NCBI GenBank assembly: GCA_030146385.1
Contig: JASLBX010000468.1
Coordinates: forward strand, 1-8,680
Length of the DNA: 8,680 nucleotides
Reading direction: 5' to 3'
Origin: Jiangellaceae bacterium
GTDB lineage: Bacteria > Actinomycetota > Actinomycetes > Jiangellales > Jiangellaceae
Part shown: positions 1 to 5,953 of the stretch, in pieces
Layout: each line of letters opens with the position of its first letter
How positions within the stretch are numbered: position 1 is the first letter of the stretch
The notes under the pieces: model-generated
Databases searched by the model: none
What the model was told of the DNA's origin: nothing
What the model saw: the letters and a program-made list of their open reading frames with translations, nothing else
Made by a program: the position numbers and the translations under genes

Positions 1-433
1 AGATGTCGACGTACTCGAGGCCCAGCCGGCGCAGCGACTGGTCCAGGCTGGCCAGCAGGTACTTGCGCGAACCCCACTCGCCGTACGGGCCGGGCCACAT
101 GTCGTATCCGGCCTTGGTCGAGATGATCAGCTCGTCGCGGTACCGGGCGAAGTCCTCGGCGAACAGCCGTCCGAAGTTCAGCTCGGCCGAGCCGTAGGGC
201 GGTCCGTAGTTGTTCGCCAGGTCAAAGTGGGTGACGCCGAGGTCGAAGGCCCGCCGCAGGATGGCGCGCTGCCGGGCAAGCGGGACGTCGTCGCCGAAGT
301 TGTGCCACAGGCCGAGGGAGATGGCCGGCAGGTGCAGGCCGGTGCGTCCCACCCGCCGGTAGGGCATCGGCTCGTACCGGTCAGGCGCGGCGACGTACGA
401 CGAGGGCAGGAATCGGTGCTGGGAAAAGGCCAT
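1..433 (-). CDS. yghZ: YghZ-type aldo/keto reductase, C-terminus beyond the left edge
   Basis: NADPH-dependent aldo/keto reductase of the YghZ (L-glyceraldehyde-3-phosphate reductase) type; the E. coli enzyme also reduces methylglyoxal. The first 144 codons are present and the gene runs off the window, so about 60% of the usual ~330-350 residues is missing. Residues 38-45 (ISLGLWHN), 68-84 (THFDLANNYGPPYGSAE), 104-113 (ISTKAGYDMW) and 124-144 (starting KYLLASLDQS) follow E. coli YghZ, as I recall it, almost residue for residue. Asp71, Tyr76 and Lys107 are the expected catalytic residues; the catalytic His lies just past the edge. The ATG at 433 gives an N-terminus about ten residues longer than in E. 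coli. Met23 (ATG at 367) is a possible alternative; neither has a strong ribosome binding site. The gene starts 22 bp after the sucrase/ferredoxin-like gene and is probably the last or a late member of that operon. Family is certain; the physiological substrate is inferred. Confidence 0.93.
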   Translation of the reverse strand, partial: MAFSQHRFLPSSYVAAPDRYEPMPYRRVGRTGLHLPAISLGLWHNFGDDVPLARQRAILRRAFDLGVTHFDLANNYGPPYGSAELNFGRLFAEDFARYRDELIISTKAGYDMWPGPYGEWGSRKYLLASLDQSLRRLGLEYVDI

Positions 434-455
434 GGCGCCCAGTCTTGCGGAACGA

Positions 456-1376
456 TCAGCGCACGCGCACCGGTGGGGTGGTCTCGTACGCCACCGGGTT
501 CACGGCCGCCGCACCGCACGACTCGGGCCGGGCCCCGCCCAGCCTCCGCTCGGTCACGTCGACCCGCCAGCGCCGCCCGTCCCGGTGGCCGACGACAGCC
601 AGCCACCCGCCGTCGTTCTCGCCGACGGAGACCACGTCGAGTGCGTCGAGGCCGAACTCGGCAGCCGCCGTGCGCACGGCCGCCTCAGCCGCCTGGCCGG
701 GCCGGCTGTACGTAGCCCGACCGCGGTATCCCTCCGTCACGACCCGGCCGGCTGCGGCGCGCTCGTACGCGTCGACCGCGCGCTTCGGGTTCAGCCGTCC
801 GTACATAACGCCGGACGGCAGCAGCACTCCGGTGGGCGAGAACCGGTGCCCACTGAGGTGGGTGGTCTCCCAGATCCGCCCCAGCAGCCGGTCGTGGAGG
901 GTGGCCACGAGCGCTCTGCCATTGATGGCGCAGCACACGTCGCGACGCCCGTTGGTGCACACCAGCAGCAGTGGGTCGGTCTCGACCCGCAGCCCAGGCA
1001 CCGATCGTTGAACGCTGCGGAGATCACCCTGGGAGATGCCGGACCAGGAGAGCCCGCCGAGGTCCGCGATGTCCTCGATCCAGCCGCCCAGGAGCCAGCT
1101 GTGCTGCGGGCGAGTGTTGGCGATCCACACCCGCCGCGACGGCGAATCGCTGTAGTCAGGATGCCGGCCAGGGCGGCGGACCAGGGCGACGCGCGCGTGG
1201 TGGGCTGCGGCGGCGGCCTCCAGGGCCTCACCCAGCACCGGGTCGAGATGCGACTCGGTGAGCGCCTTCCGGCCCCACGGTCCGGGCTGTTCGAGCACAA
1301 CCCAGGCCACCGCCTCGGGCGCGGTTCCCACGAGTGGCTCTCCAACCGCCAGCGAAGCGACGGAGCACGCCGTCAT
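456..1376 (-). CDS. Sucrase/ferredoxin-like protein, predicted bis-His/bis-Cys [2Fe-2S] protein
   Basis: A 306-residue cytoplasmic protein of the sucrase/ferredoxin-like family (Pfam Suc_Fer-like; thioredoxin-like ferredoxin fold), the family of yeast Apd1. No signal peptide or membrane segment is seen. Recognisable blocks are VVLEQPGPWG (26-35), LLVCTNGRRDVCCAINGR (137-154) and THLSGHRFSPTGVLLPSG (172-189). Apd1/Aim32 bind a non-Rieske [2Fe-2S] cluster through two Cys and two His. The matching candidates here are Cys140 with Cys148 or Cys149, and His173 and His177 (H-x3-H). Extra cysteines are Cys4 and Cys287. The start is well placed: its ATG overlaps the TGA of the exporter gene as ATGA (1373-1376), implying translational coupling. 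No partner or reaction is established for bacterial members, and the old 'sucrase' label does not imply sugar hydrolysis. Position between an exporter and an aldo/keto reductase suggests an electron-transfer or redox role, which is inference. Confidence 0.9.
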   Translation of the reverse strand: MTACSVASLAVGEPLVGTAPEAVAWVVLEQPGPWGRKALTESHLDPVLGEALEAAAAAHHARVALVRRPGRHPDYSDSPSRRVWIANTRPQHSWLLGGWIEDIADLGGLSWSGISQGDLRSVQRSVPGLRVETDPLLLVCTNGRRDVCCAINGRALVATLHDRLLGRIWETTHLSGHRFSPTGVLLPSGVMYGRLNPKRAVDAYERAAAGRVVTEGYRGRATYSRPGQAAEAAVRTAAAEFGLDALDVVSVGENDGGWLAVVGHRDGRRWRVDVTERRLGGARPESCGAAAVNPVAYETTPPVRVR

Positions 1377-3136
1377 GGCCGCACCTCGGTTGCGGGCGAG
1401 CCGGCCGGGCTGCGCAGCAGGGCGGCCGCAGCTACGGCCGCGACGGCGGCGCAGATGGCGGCTCCGGTGAACGTGGCCTGCAGTTGCGCCACGATCGCCT
1501 CCCGGACGGCGTCGTCGTAGGGCGGGCAGCGATTCGGAGTCTGGGGGCACAGCACCGTGGGCGGCTCGATCCGGGCTTGTTCGGCGTAGAGCCGGCGCAG
1601 CCCCACCGCGGTCAGCGCGGACAGCCCGGCGAGCATTCCGACCATCCGCGCCGTGACGATGAGCGCGCTGGCCACCCCGTGCGTCTCCCGCGGCGTCGCG
1701 GCCAGCAGCGCGGCGTTGACGGGCGCGATGGCCAGGCCGAAGCCGAGCCCGATCGCCACCAGGACCGCGCTGTCGCCGGCACCGGTGAGCGACCCAGTGC
1801 CCCACGTCGTCATCGCCGTGATCCCGGCGGTGCCGAGAGCCATGCCGCTCGCGGCGACGAGAGCCGGCCGCACGCGCTGTAGCAGCCAGCCGCCCAGCAG
1901 CGCCCCGATCGGCAACGCGACGAGGAACCGGATGAGCACGAGCGCGGCGTCGAGCTGGTCCGCGCCGGGAATCACGGTACGGGCGAGGACGGGCACGTCC
2001 ACCAGGATGGCCACCAGGGCCGCGCCGATGAACACGCTGACCAGCAGCGCCCCCCATGCCGGCCGGGGCCGGATCGCGGCAGGGGGCACGAGCGGCTGCT
2101 GCGCTCGCCCCTGCCACCAGGCGAACGCAGCCAGCGCCATCCCCGCGGCCGCGAGCAGCCAAGGGCCGGCCGGCGTCATTAGCTCCACCTGCGGGTCGGC
2201 CACCGCGAACGTGAGCACGATCAGGCCGAGCGCCGAACCCAGCAGCGCCGAACCGGGCAGGTCGGCCGCCCGGACCACGGGCGGGGCGCGGCGTAGATCG
2301 ATCAGCGGACGTCGCGCGGTGAGCTCACGCGCAATGAACGCGACGGCGAGGACGACGCCGATGAGAACCGCCGGCGTGGCCCACGAGAGGTCGTTGACAA
2401 CCGGAACGAGCAGTTCTCCCCACGTCACGCTCTGCTGGAACGGGCGCGGGCGAACGAGGGCCACGGTTGCCGCGGCCAACGCGCCGGTGGCGAGCGCAGC
2501 GCCCAGCCAGTCTCGCCGACTGCGATCGGCGGCGGCTCCCAAGCTGGCGGGCGTGCGCCGGGCGACGCGGACTCCCGCGGCCAGTACCAGCCCGGTGGCC
2601 AGGTTGATCCAGAAGATGGCTCGCCAGTCGGCCAGCGCGATCACGACGGCGCCGTAGAGCGGGCCCAGGACGGCGCCCAGCTCCTGAACCGCGCCGACCA
2701 CTCCCAGCGGCACGCCGCGCCGCTCCGGCGGCCAGAGGTCGGCCACGAGGGCGAGCGTCACCGGTACGAGCGCCCCTCCGCCGGCACCTTGGAGGAACCT
2801 GCCGGTCACCGCCTCGGCCAGGCCCGTGGCCGCCGCCGTCACCAGTGAACCACCCGCGAACACGAGCAACGCGCCGAGCAGCACCGGCAGCCGTCCGGCC
2901 ACGTCCGAGATACGTCCGGCCAGAGGTAGCACCACGACGTAGCCCAGCAGGAACATCGAGATCAGCGGCGCGGCGCGCTGGAGCTCGTCGATGTCCAGCC
3001 CGACGCCGACCATCATGTCCGGTAGGGCCAGGACGATGACGTAGGTGTCGGCCGCGGCCAGCAGGACGCCGACGGCGCCGAGCGCGAGGGCTGCCCGCCC
3101 CACCGGCGGACGGGTGTGGTCAGTCCGTGGGCGCAC
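1373..3136 (-). CDS. P55 (Rv1410c)-like MFS exporter with an enlarged linker region
   Basis: Integral membrane proton-coupled exporter of the DHA2 type, 587 residues from the GTG at 3136. Seen: Asp30 in TM1 within ADTYVIVLALPD; motif A GYVVVLPLAGRISDVAGR (65-82); motif C QELGAVLGPLYG (151-162); DWRAIFWIN (170-178). These match mycobacterial P55 closely, as do LVDVPVLARTV (378-388), FLVALPIGALLGGW (404-417) and VTARMVGM (494-501). P55 works with lipoprotein LprG in triacylglyceride transport and drug tolerance, and an LprG-like gene lies directly upstream here. I count about 16 hydrophobic segments rather than 14. The extra pair (about 294-312 and 322-341) sits in the central linker. A long hydrophilic segment before the last helix carries Cys530 and Cys537. 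The GTG start overlaps the lipoprotein gene by 17 bp; GTG at 3103 is an alternative that removes the overlap. Neither start has a clear ribosome binding site. The stop overlaps the next start (ATGA). Confidence 0.93.
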   Translation of the reverse strand: MRPRTDHTRPPVGRAALALGAVGVLLAAADTYVIVLALPDMMVGVGLDIDELQRAAPLISMFLLGYVVVLPLAGRISDVAGRLPVLLGALLVFAGGSLVTAAATGLAEAVTGRFLQGAGGGALVPVTLALVADLWPPERRGVPLGVVGAVQELGAVLGPLYGAVVIALADWRAIFWINLATGLVLAAGVRVARRTPASLGAAADRSRRDWLGAALATGALAAATVALVRPRPFQQSVTWGELLVPVVNDLSWATPAVLIGVVLAVAFIARELTARRPLIDLRRAPPVVRAADLPGSALLGSALGLIVLTFAVADPQVELMTPAGPWLLAAAGMALAAFAWWQGRAQQPLVPPAAIRPRPAWGALLVSVFIGAALVAILVDVPVLARTVIPGADQLDAALVLIRFLVALPIGALLGGWLLQRVRPALVAASGMALGTAGITAMTTWGTGSLTGAGDSAVLVAIGLGFGLAIAPVNAALLAATPRETHGVASALIVTARMVGMLAGLSALTAVGLRRLYAEQARIEPPTVLCPQTPNRCPPYDDAVREAIVAQLQATFTGAAICAAVAAVAAAALLRSPAGSPATEVRP

Positions 3137-3833
3137 TGATGTCGACCGGTTGGTCGTAGTCCTCGAGCAGGACCGTGTAGGTCTGGGTGTCCGAGTCGCC
3201 GACGAACGGCCCGGTCAGGACCGCGCGGCGAAGCTGTCCGGTCTCGGGATCCAGGGCGAACGCCGCGGCGACCTCGGCGTCCGGATCGGTGATTGCCAGC
3301 ACGGACCCGACGAGCTCTCCAGGGAGAGTCGCCGTGATCTCATCGACCACGTCCGCGCCGATGCGGGCCTGCCCGGACTCCGCTGGCTCGATCGCCGACC
3401 GCAGCAGTTGGCTGATCCCGCGCTCGGGGTCGAGGAGCGTACCGGGGTCGGAAAGTCCGAGCGCCTCCGCGTCGACCGGCGCGAACTCGGTGGTCATCGG
3501 CAGCTTCGCCCAGAGCTCACCGTCCACCGAGATGACCTCGATCGTGGCCGACAACCCGGCGGTGCGCATCCGGATCTCGCCGTCGAACGAGCCGGGCGGC
3601 GCGGCGACGCCCTCGGCGCCGAGGATCACCGTCCCGCTGTCCGGAAGGTTCTCGCCCTCCACGGTGAACCGCACCCCGGACGTCTCGTCGAGCAGGTCCG
3701 CGGCGGCGTCGAGCCGGGCTGCGGCGTCTGGGCTCCCCGCACCGGCGTTAGCGCCGCCGTCCTCGTCGCCGGAGCATCCCACGACGGCGAGAGCGGTGAT
3801 GATCGTGGCCGCCACGAGCCGATACGCGCGCAT
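3120..3833 (-). CDS. lprG: LprG/LppX-family lipoprotein
   Basis: Secreted lipoprotein of 237 residues; M. tuberculosis LprG is about 236. Residues 1-19 are a lipoprotein signal peptide with Arg2 and Arg5 and a hydrophobic core. The lipobox VVGC gives acylation at Cys20, followed by an acidic, Gly/Ala-rich linker. The mature part fits the LppX_LprAFG fold, a half-barrel that holds acylated lipids. DPGTLLDPERGISQLL aligns well with the LprG segment DPAQVLNPDTGLANVL as I recall it, and the start of the mature domain and the C-terminal strand pattern also fit. LprG binds triacylated glycolipids and triacylglycerides and hands them on from P55, encoded immediately downstream here as in mycobacteria. 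An upstream in-frame ATG at 3851 would add MDRLPL. I prefer 3833 because a TAGGCT -10 hexamer ends exactly 7 nt before it, as in leaderless mRNAs. The lipid carried in this organism is unknown. Confidence 0.88.
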   Translation of the reverse strand: MRAYRLVAATIITALAVVGCSGDEDGGANAGAGSPDAAARLDAAADLLDETSGVRFTVEGENLPDSGTVILGAEGVAAPPGSFDGEIRMRTAGLSATIEVISVDGELWAKLPMTTEFAPVDAEALGLSDPGTLLDPERGISQLLRSAIEPAESGQARIGADVVDEITATLPGELVGSVLAITDPDAEVAAAFALDPETGQLRRAVLTGPFVGDSDTQTYTVLLEDYDQPVDISAPTD

Positions 3834-3840
3834 GAGCGGC

Positions 3841-3846
3841 AGCCTA
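3841..3846 (-). promoter_or_regulatory. Predicted -10 hexamer of a leaderless lprG transcript
   Basis: On the minus strand this reads TAGGCT, a good TANNNT -10 element. It is followed by 7 nt (GCCGCTC) and then the ATG of the lipoprotein gene. That spacing puts the transcription start at or next to the A of ATG. It supports 3833 as the start codon and suggests that lprG, the exporter and the two downstream genes can be transcribed independently of the DUF1906 gene. No convincing -35 is seen. Prediction only. Confidence 0.55.
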
Positions 3847-3864
3847 TCCATGCGGCCGCCGGGG

Positions 3865-5187
3865 TCACGGGCAGCGGGGGACCGGAGCACTCCAGCTGGT
3901 GTTCGACCGGTTCGAGACGTAGTAGTCGCTGACCCACCGCCCGTCCGGAAGTTTGTTCCAGACCGTGCTGGTGCCGACCTTCGTCCCGGTCTTCTGACAC
4001 ACCACGTAGGCGAGTGATCCGCGGGGCAGCGCGGAGCCCTTGACCGGGTAGTTCGTGCCGGGTCCGGTCCGGGCATTGAGGGCGCTGGCCGTGACCTGCC
4101 CTGGATACGTGCAGCGCGGAAGGGCCGAGGTGAAGCCCGTGCTGGACGGGGTCGATACGTAGTAGTCGCTGACCCACGTCCCGTTCGACAACCGATTCCA
4201 GACCGGGCTTGTCCCGATCTTCTTCCCGCTCGCCTGGCAGACGACGGAGAGCGTGGAGCCGGACGCGTGGCTCCGGACGGTCGGGTACGAGGTACCTGGA
4301 CCCTTTCGGGCGTAGAGCGAGCTCCGGCTGGTGACCTTGTACTGCCGCGCGACGGTTGCGACGGGGGCGCGGAGTGAGTCGCTGTCGATGTTGATCGTCA
4401 CGCCGCCCCAGGTCTCCTTGTGGTCGCCGCGGTACTGCTTCGCACGCTGCCAGATGGGCCAGTGCCAGTTCGGCGCCGTCGGCCAGCCGCTCAGGGAGGT
4501 GCTGCCGTCCCACCGCGCGACCCAGACCGCGTCCGGCCGGGCGTACGCGGTCGAGTTGTACGTGCCGGACAGGTCGCGTAAGCCCGAGCTCTGGTGGACG
4601 TACACGCCCGCGAGGTAGCCGGCGGCGTGGAGCGTCTTGGTCCAGGCGGAGACGTACCGCCGCACCGCCCTCCGGCAGGTCGAGCTGCTGCGGTCGTAGT
4701 GCTCGACGTCCGCGTACAGCGCGCTGCCGGGCAGCAGGCCCAGTGCCTTGGCCTTCGCGATTGCGTCCTGGGCATCTGAAGTGCCGCGCGAGGTCGCGTT
4801 GGACGCGCTGAACTCGTACATGTTCGAGGCGCGTACGCAGTACGGCTGATAGCCCACGTACGTCGGCAGCAACCGCCAGCCCATCGCGGTCGCGTCGCGC
4901 ACCCAGCCGGCGGTCAGGTTGGACTGCCGGCACGCCCGGTTGCGGCCCCCGAAGTAGATGTTGACCGTCTTGTACGGAGATCCCCGCCACGCGCTGAGCG
5001 CCGACTGCGGCGGAGCCGCGCAGGTATCGAAGCCGAGCCCGCTGACCCGCGTCGCCGATGAGCCGGACGGATACGTGACCGGAGTCTCGGGCTCCGCCGC
5101 CGCAGGGAGGGCCGAGCCGCCGAGCAGGAGGGCAACGGCTACCGCTCCGGTAGCCGCCGCACGGCCCGCGTGTCGCCACTCGATCAT
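3865..5187 (-). CDS. Secreted DUF1906 (Rv2525c-like) glycoside-hydrolase-like protein with two SH3b domains
   Basis: A 440-residue exported protein. Residues 1-31 are a signal peptide (Arg5/Arg9, hydrophobic core 15-25, cleavage site after AAA at 29-31). Residues ~48-275 match the DUF1906/Rv2525c-like domain, a TIM-barrel related to GH25 lysozymes: GLGFDTC (50-56), VNIYFGG (75-81), LLPTYVGYQ (106-114), SALYADVEHYD (155-165), GVYVHQS (194-200) and WVARWDG (222-228). Asp160 and Glu162 in ADVE are the probable active-site acids. Two bacterial SH3 repeats (~283-360 and ~363-440) follow, each ending in a VWN-x-L...WVSDYYVS block, typical of wall binding. Likely role: cell-wall or glycan remodelling; the true substrate of DUF1906 proteins is unsettled. 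The start is supported by a G-rich Shine-Dalgarno stretch 7 nt upstream. An in-frame upstream ATG at 5274 is rejected because it would place about 30 residues before the signal peptide. The gene ends 31 bp before lprG. Confidence 0.9.
   Translation of the reverse strand: MIEWRHAGRAAATGAVAVALLLGGSALPAAAEPETPVTYPSGSSATRVSGLGFDTCAAPPQSALSAWRGSPYKTVNIYFGGRNRACRQSNLTAGWVRDATAMGWRLLPTYVGYQPYCVRASNMYEFSASNATSRGTSDAQDAIAKAKALGLLPGSALYADVEHYDRSSSTCRRAVRRYVSAWTKTLHAAGYLAGVYVHQSSGLRDLSGTYNSTAYARPDAVWVARWDGSTSLSGWPTAPNWHWPIWQRAKQYRGDHKETWGGVTINIDSDSLRAPVATVARQYKVTSRSSLYARKGPGTSYPTVRSHASGSTLSVVCQASGKKIGTSPVWNRLSNGTWVSDYYVSTPSSTGFTSALPRCTYPGQVTASALNARTGPGTNYPVKGSALPRGSLAYVVCQKTGTKVGTSTVWNKLPDGRWVSDYYVSNRSNTSWSAPVPRCP
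3917..3937. repeat. Direct repeat copy 1 inside the SH3b-coding region
   Basis: This 21-bp stretch is identical to 4157-4177, exactly 240 bp away. Both copies encode the end of an SH3b block (VSDYYV) in the DUF1906 protein. The match at DNA level and the 80-codon period show a tandem domain duplication. Confidence 0.85.
4157..4177. repeat. Direct repeat copy 2 inside the SH3b-coding region
   Basis: Second copy of the 21-bp identity at 3917-3937, in the first SH3b domain of the DUF1906 protein. The surrounding sequence is similar but diverged, so the duplication is not recent apart from this conserved block. Confidence 0.85.
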
Positions 5188-5194
5188 GTGGGCA

Positions 5195-5200
5195 CCCCCC
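5195..5200 (-). promoter_or_regulatory. Ribosome binding site of the DUF1906 gene
   Basis: On the minus strand a GGGGGG run lies 7 nt before the ATG at 5187. It fixes this ATG as the start, in agreement with the signal peptide. It also shows that this gene, unlike lprG, is led by a 5' untranslated region. Confidence 0.5.
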
Positions 5201-5304
5201 AGGGTCACTCCCAGCCTGCGCCGACTGGGCCGGATCACTAGCCTCCATATTCCCAACTGGCACATGCGTAACACACGTTTCAGGGCTTGATCTAGTGGAT
5301 CGGC

Positions 5305-5324
5305 AAAAAGGGTGCTGGTTCAGC
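5305..5324 (-). terminator. Possible weak terminator after the kinase gene
   Basis: Read on the minus strand, 12 nt after the kinase stop codon there is a short hairpin GCTG-AAC-CAGC (5314-5324), then a few bases and a run of five T (5305-5309). The stem is only 4 bp, possibly extended by G-C pairs around a bulge. It is therefore a weak intrinsic terminator at best. The rest of the 148-bp gap up to 5188 must hold the promoter of the DUF1906 gene; I could not assign a confident -10/-35 there. Confidence 0.3.
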
Positions 5325-5335
5325 CTCCGCCGACG

Positions 5336-5914
5336 CTACCGCAGCGGGACGACCTCGAGCTCCGGGTCGTGGGCGATCGTCGGGGCGCCGTCGAGCCGGA
5401 CGTCGGCTCGGTCCGCGGTTCCCTCGGCGGCGAAGTGGACGCGCTCCTGCGCGGCCCAGCGCTCCCAGTGCGGCCGGAACGTCTCACCGTCGCGCTCGAT
5501 GCCGCGGCGCATCCGGACCGTCTCCGGCGCGTCCAACCAGATCAGGAACGACAGGTACGGCTCGCTGGACCGGGCACCGCTCGCGCATCCTTCGATCACC
5601 AGGGTGGGCGCCGGAGGGATATCCACCCACTCCGCGTACCGCCCGGCGATCCAGTCATAGCGCCGGTAGCGGGCGGGACGGCCGTTGGCGAGCGGCTCGA
5701 GAACCCACTCGAGCAGCCGGTGGGGGGCGTCGGCGAGCCCGTCCCACCCGGGATACAGGTCGTCCATGTGGATCACCGGCGCCAGCAGATCTGCCAGGCG
5801 CCCCGCGAGCGTCGTCTTGCCCGACCCGGCCGGGCCGTCGATCGCGACGACCCGGGTGCCGCCGGCGCGGGGAGACGTGCGCTCGATCCGGACTGCCAGC
5901 TCGGCGATGCGCAT
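5336..5914 (-). CDS. P-loop kinase, uridine-kinase-like
   Basis: A small cytoplasmic ATP-binding protein of 192 residues. Walker A is GPAGSGKTT (27-35) after a hydrophobic strand (VVAID). It is followed by HMDDLYPGW (49-57), the acidic substrate-side motif of uridine-kinase-like and nucleoside/shikimate-kinase-like P-loop enzymes. A second hydrophobic strand TLVIEG and then FLIWLDAPETVRMRRGIERDG follow; the latter supplies the Arg-rich lid. Likely a phosphotransferase on a small molecule, but the motifs do not settle the substrate. I chose the ATG at 5914. An in-frame GTG at 5941 adds nine residues but has no ribosome binding site. The chosen start is 39 bp after the SDR gene, which is probably co-transcribed, and is preceded at 7 nt by TAGAGA, a poor -10 match that could be a secondary promoter. 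Ends in TAG at 5336. Confidence 0.82.
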   Translation of the reverse strand: MRIAELAVRIERTSPRAGGTRVVAIDGPAGSGKTTLAGRLADLLAPVIHMDDLYPGWDGLADAPHRLLEWVLEPLANGRPARYRRYDWIAGRYAEWVDIPPAPTLVIEGCASGARSSEPYLSFLIWLDAPETVRMRRGIERDGETFRPHWERWAAQERVHFAAEGTADRADVRLDGAPTIAHDPELEVVPLR

Positions 5915-5921
5915 GCCGAAG

Positions 5922-5927
5922 TCTCTA
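5922..5927 (-). promoter_or_regulatory. Possible weak -10 hexamer for the kinase gene
   Basis: Minus strand TAGAGA, 7 nt before the ATG at 5914. Spacing fits a leaderless promoter, but the last base is A instead of the well-conserved T. The GAGA could equally act as a weak ribosome binding site in a transcript from the SDR gene. Confidence 0.25.
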
Positions 5928-5953
5928 CCAGACGGCCGCACAGGCCGGTGCGG

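Noticed and set aside
432..1520. Plus-strand open frame (362 codons) across the sucrase/ferredoxin-like gene.
   Set aside because: It is opposite a gene with clear CxxxxxxxCC and HxxxH motifs and crosses the exporter boundary. It has no domain of its own.
1377..2162. Upstream extension of the sucrase/ferredoxin-like reading frame into the exporter gene.
   Set aside because: The extension is out of frame with the exporter and has no family similarity. The homologous region starts at the ATG that overlaps the exporter stop codon.
3834..3864. Gap between the DUF1906 and lprG genes, considered as a terminator because of its GC-rich bases and NotI-like palindrome.
   Set aside because: There is no stem followed by a T-run on the minus strand. 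The palindrome GCGGCCGC is too short and common in GC-rich DNA.
3626..5263. Minus-strand frame (545 codons) overlapping the DUF1906 and lprG genes in another register.
   Set aside because: It lacks the signal peptide and domain motifs seen in the true frames, and its composition is typical of a shifted reading of GC-rich coding DNA.
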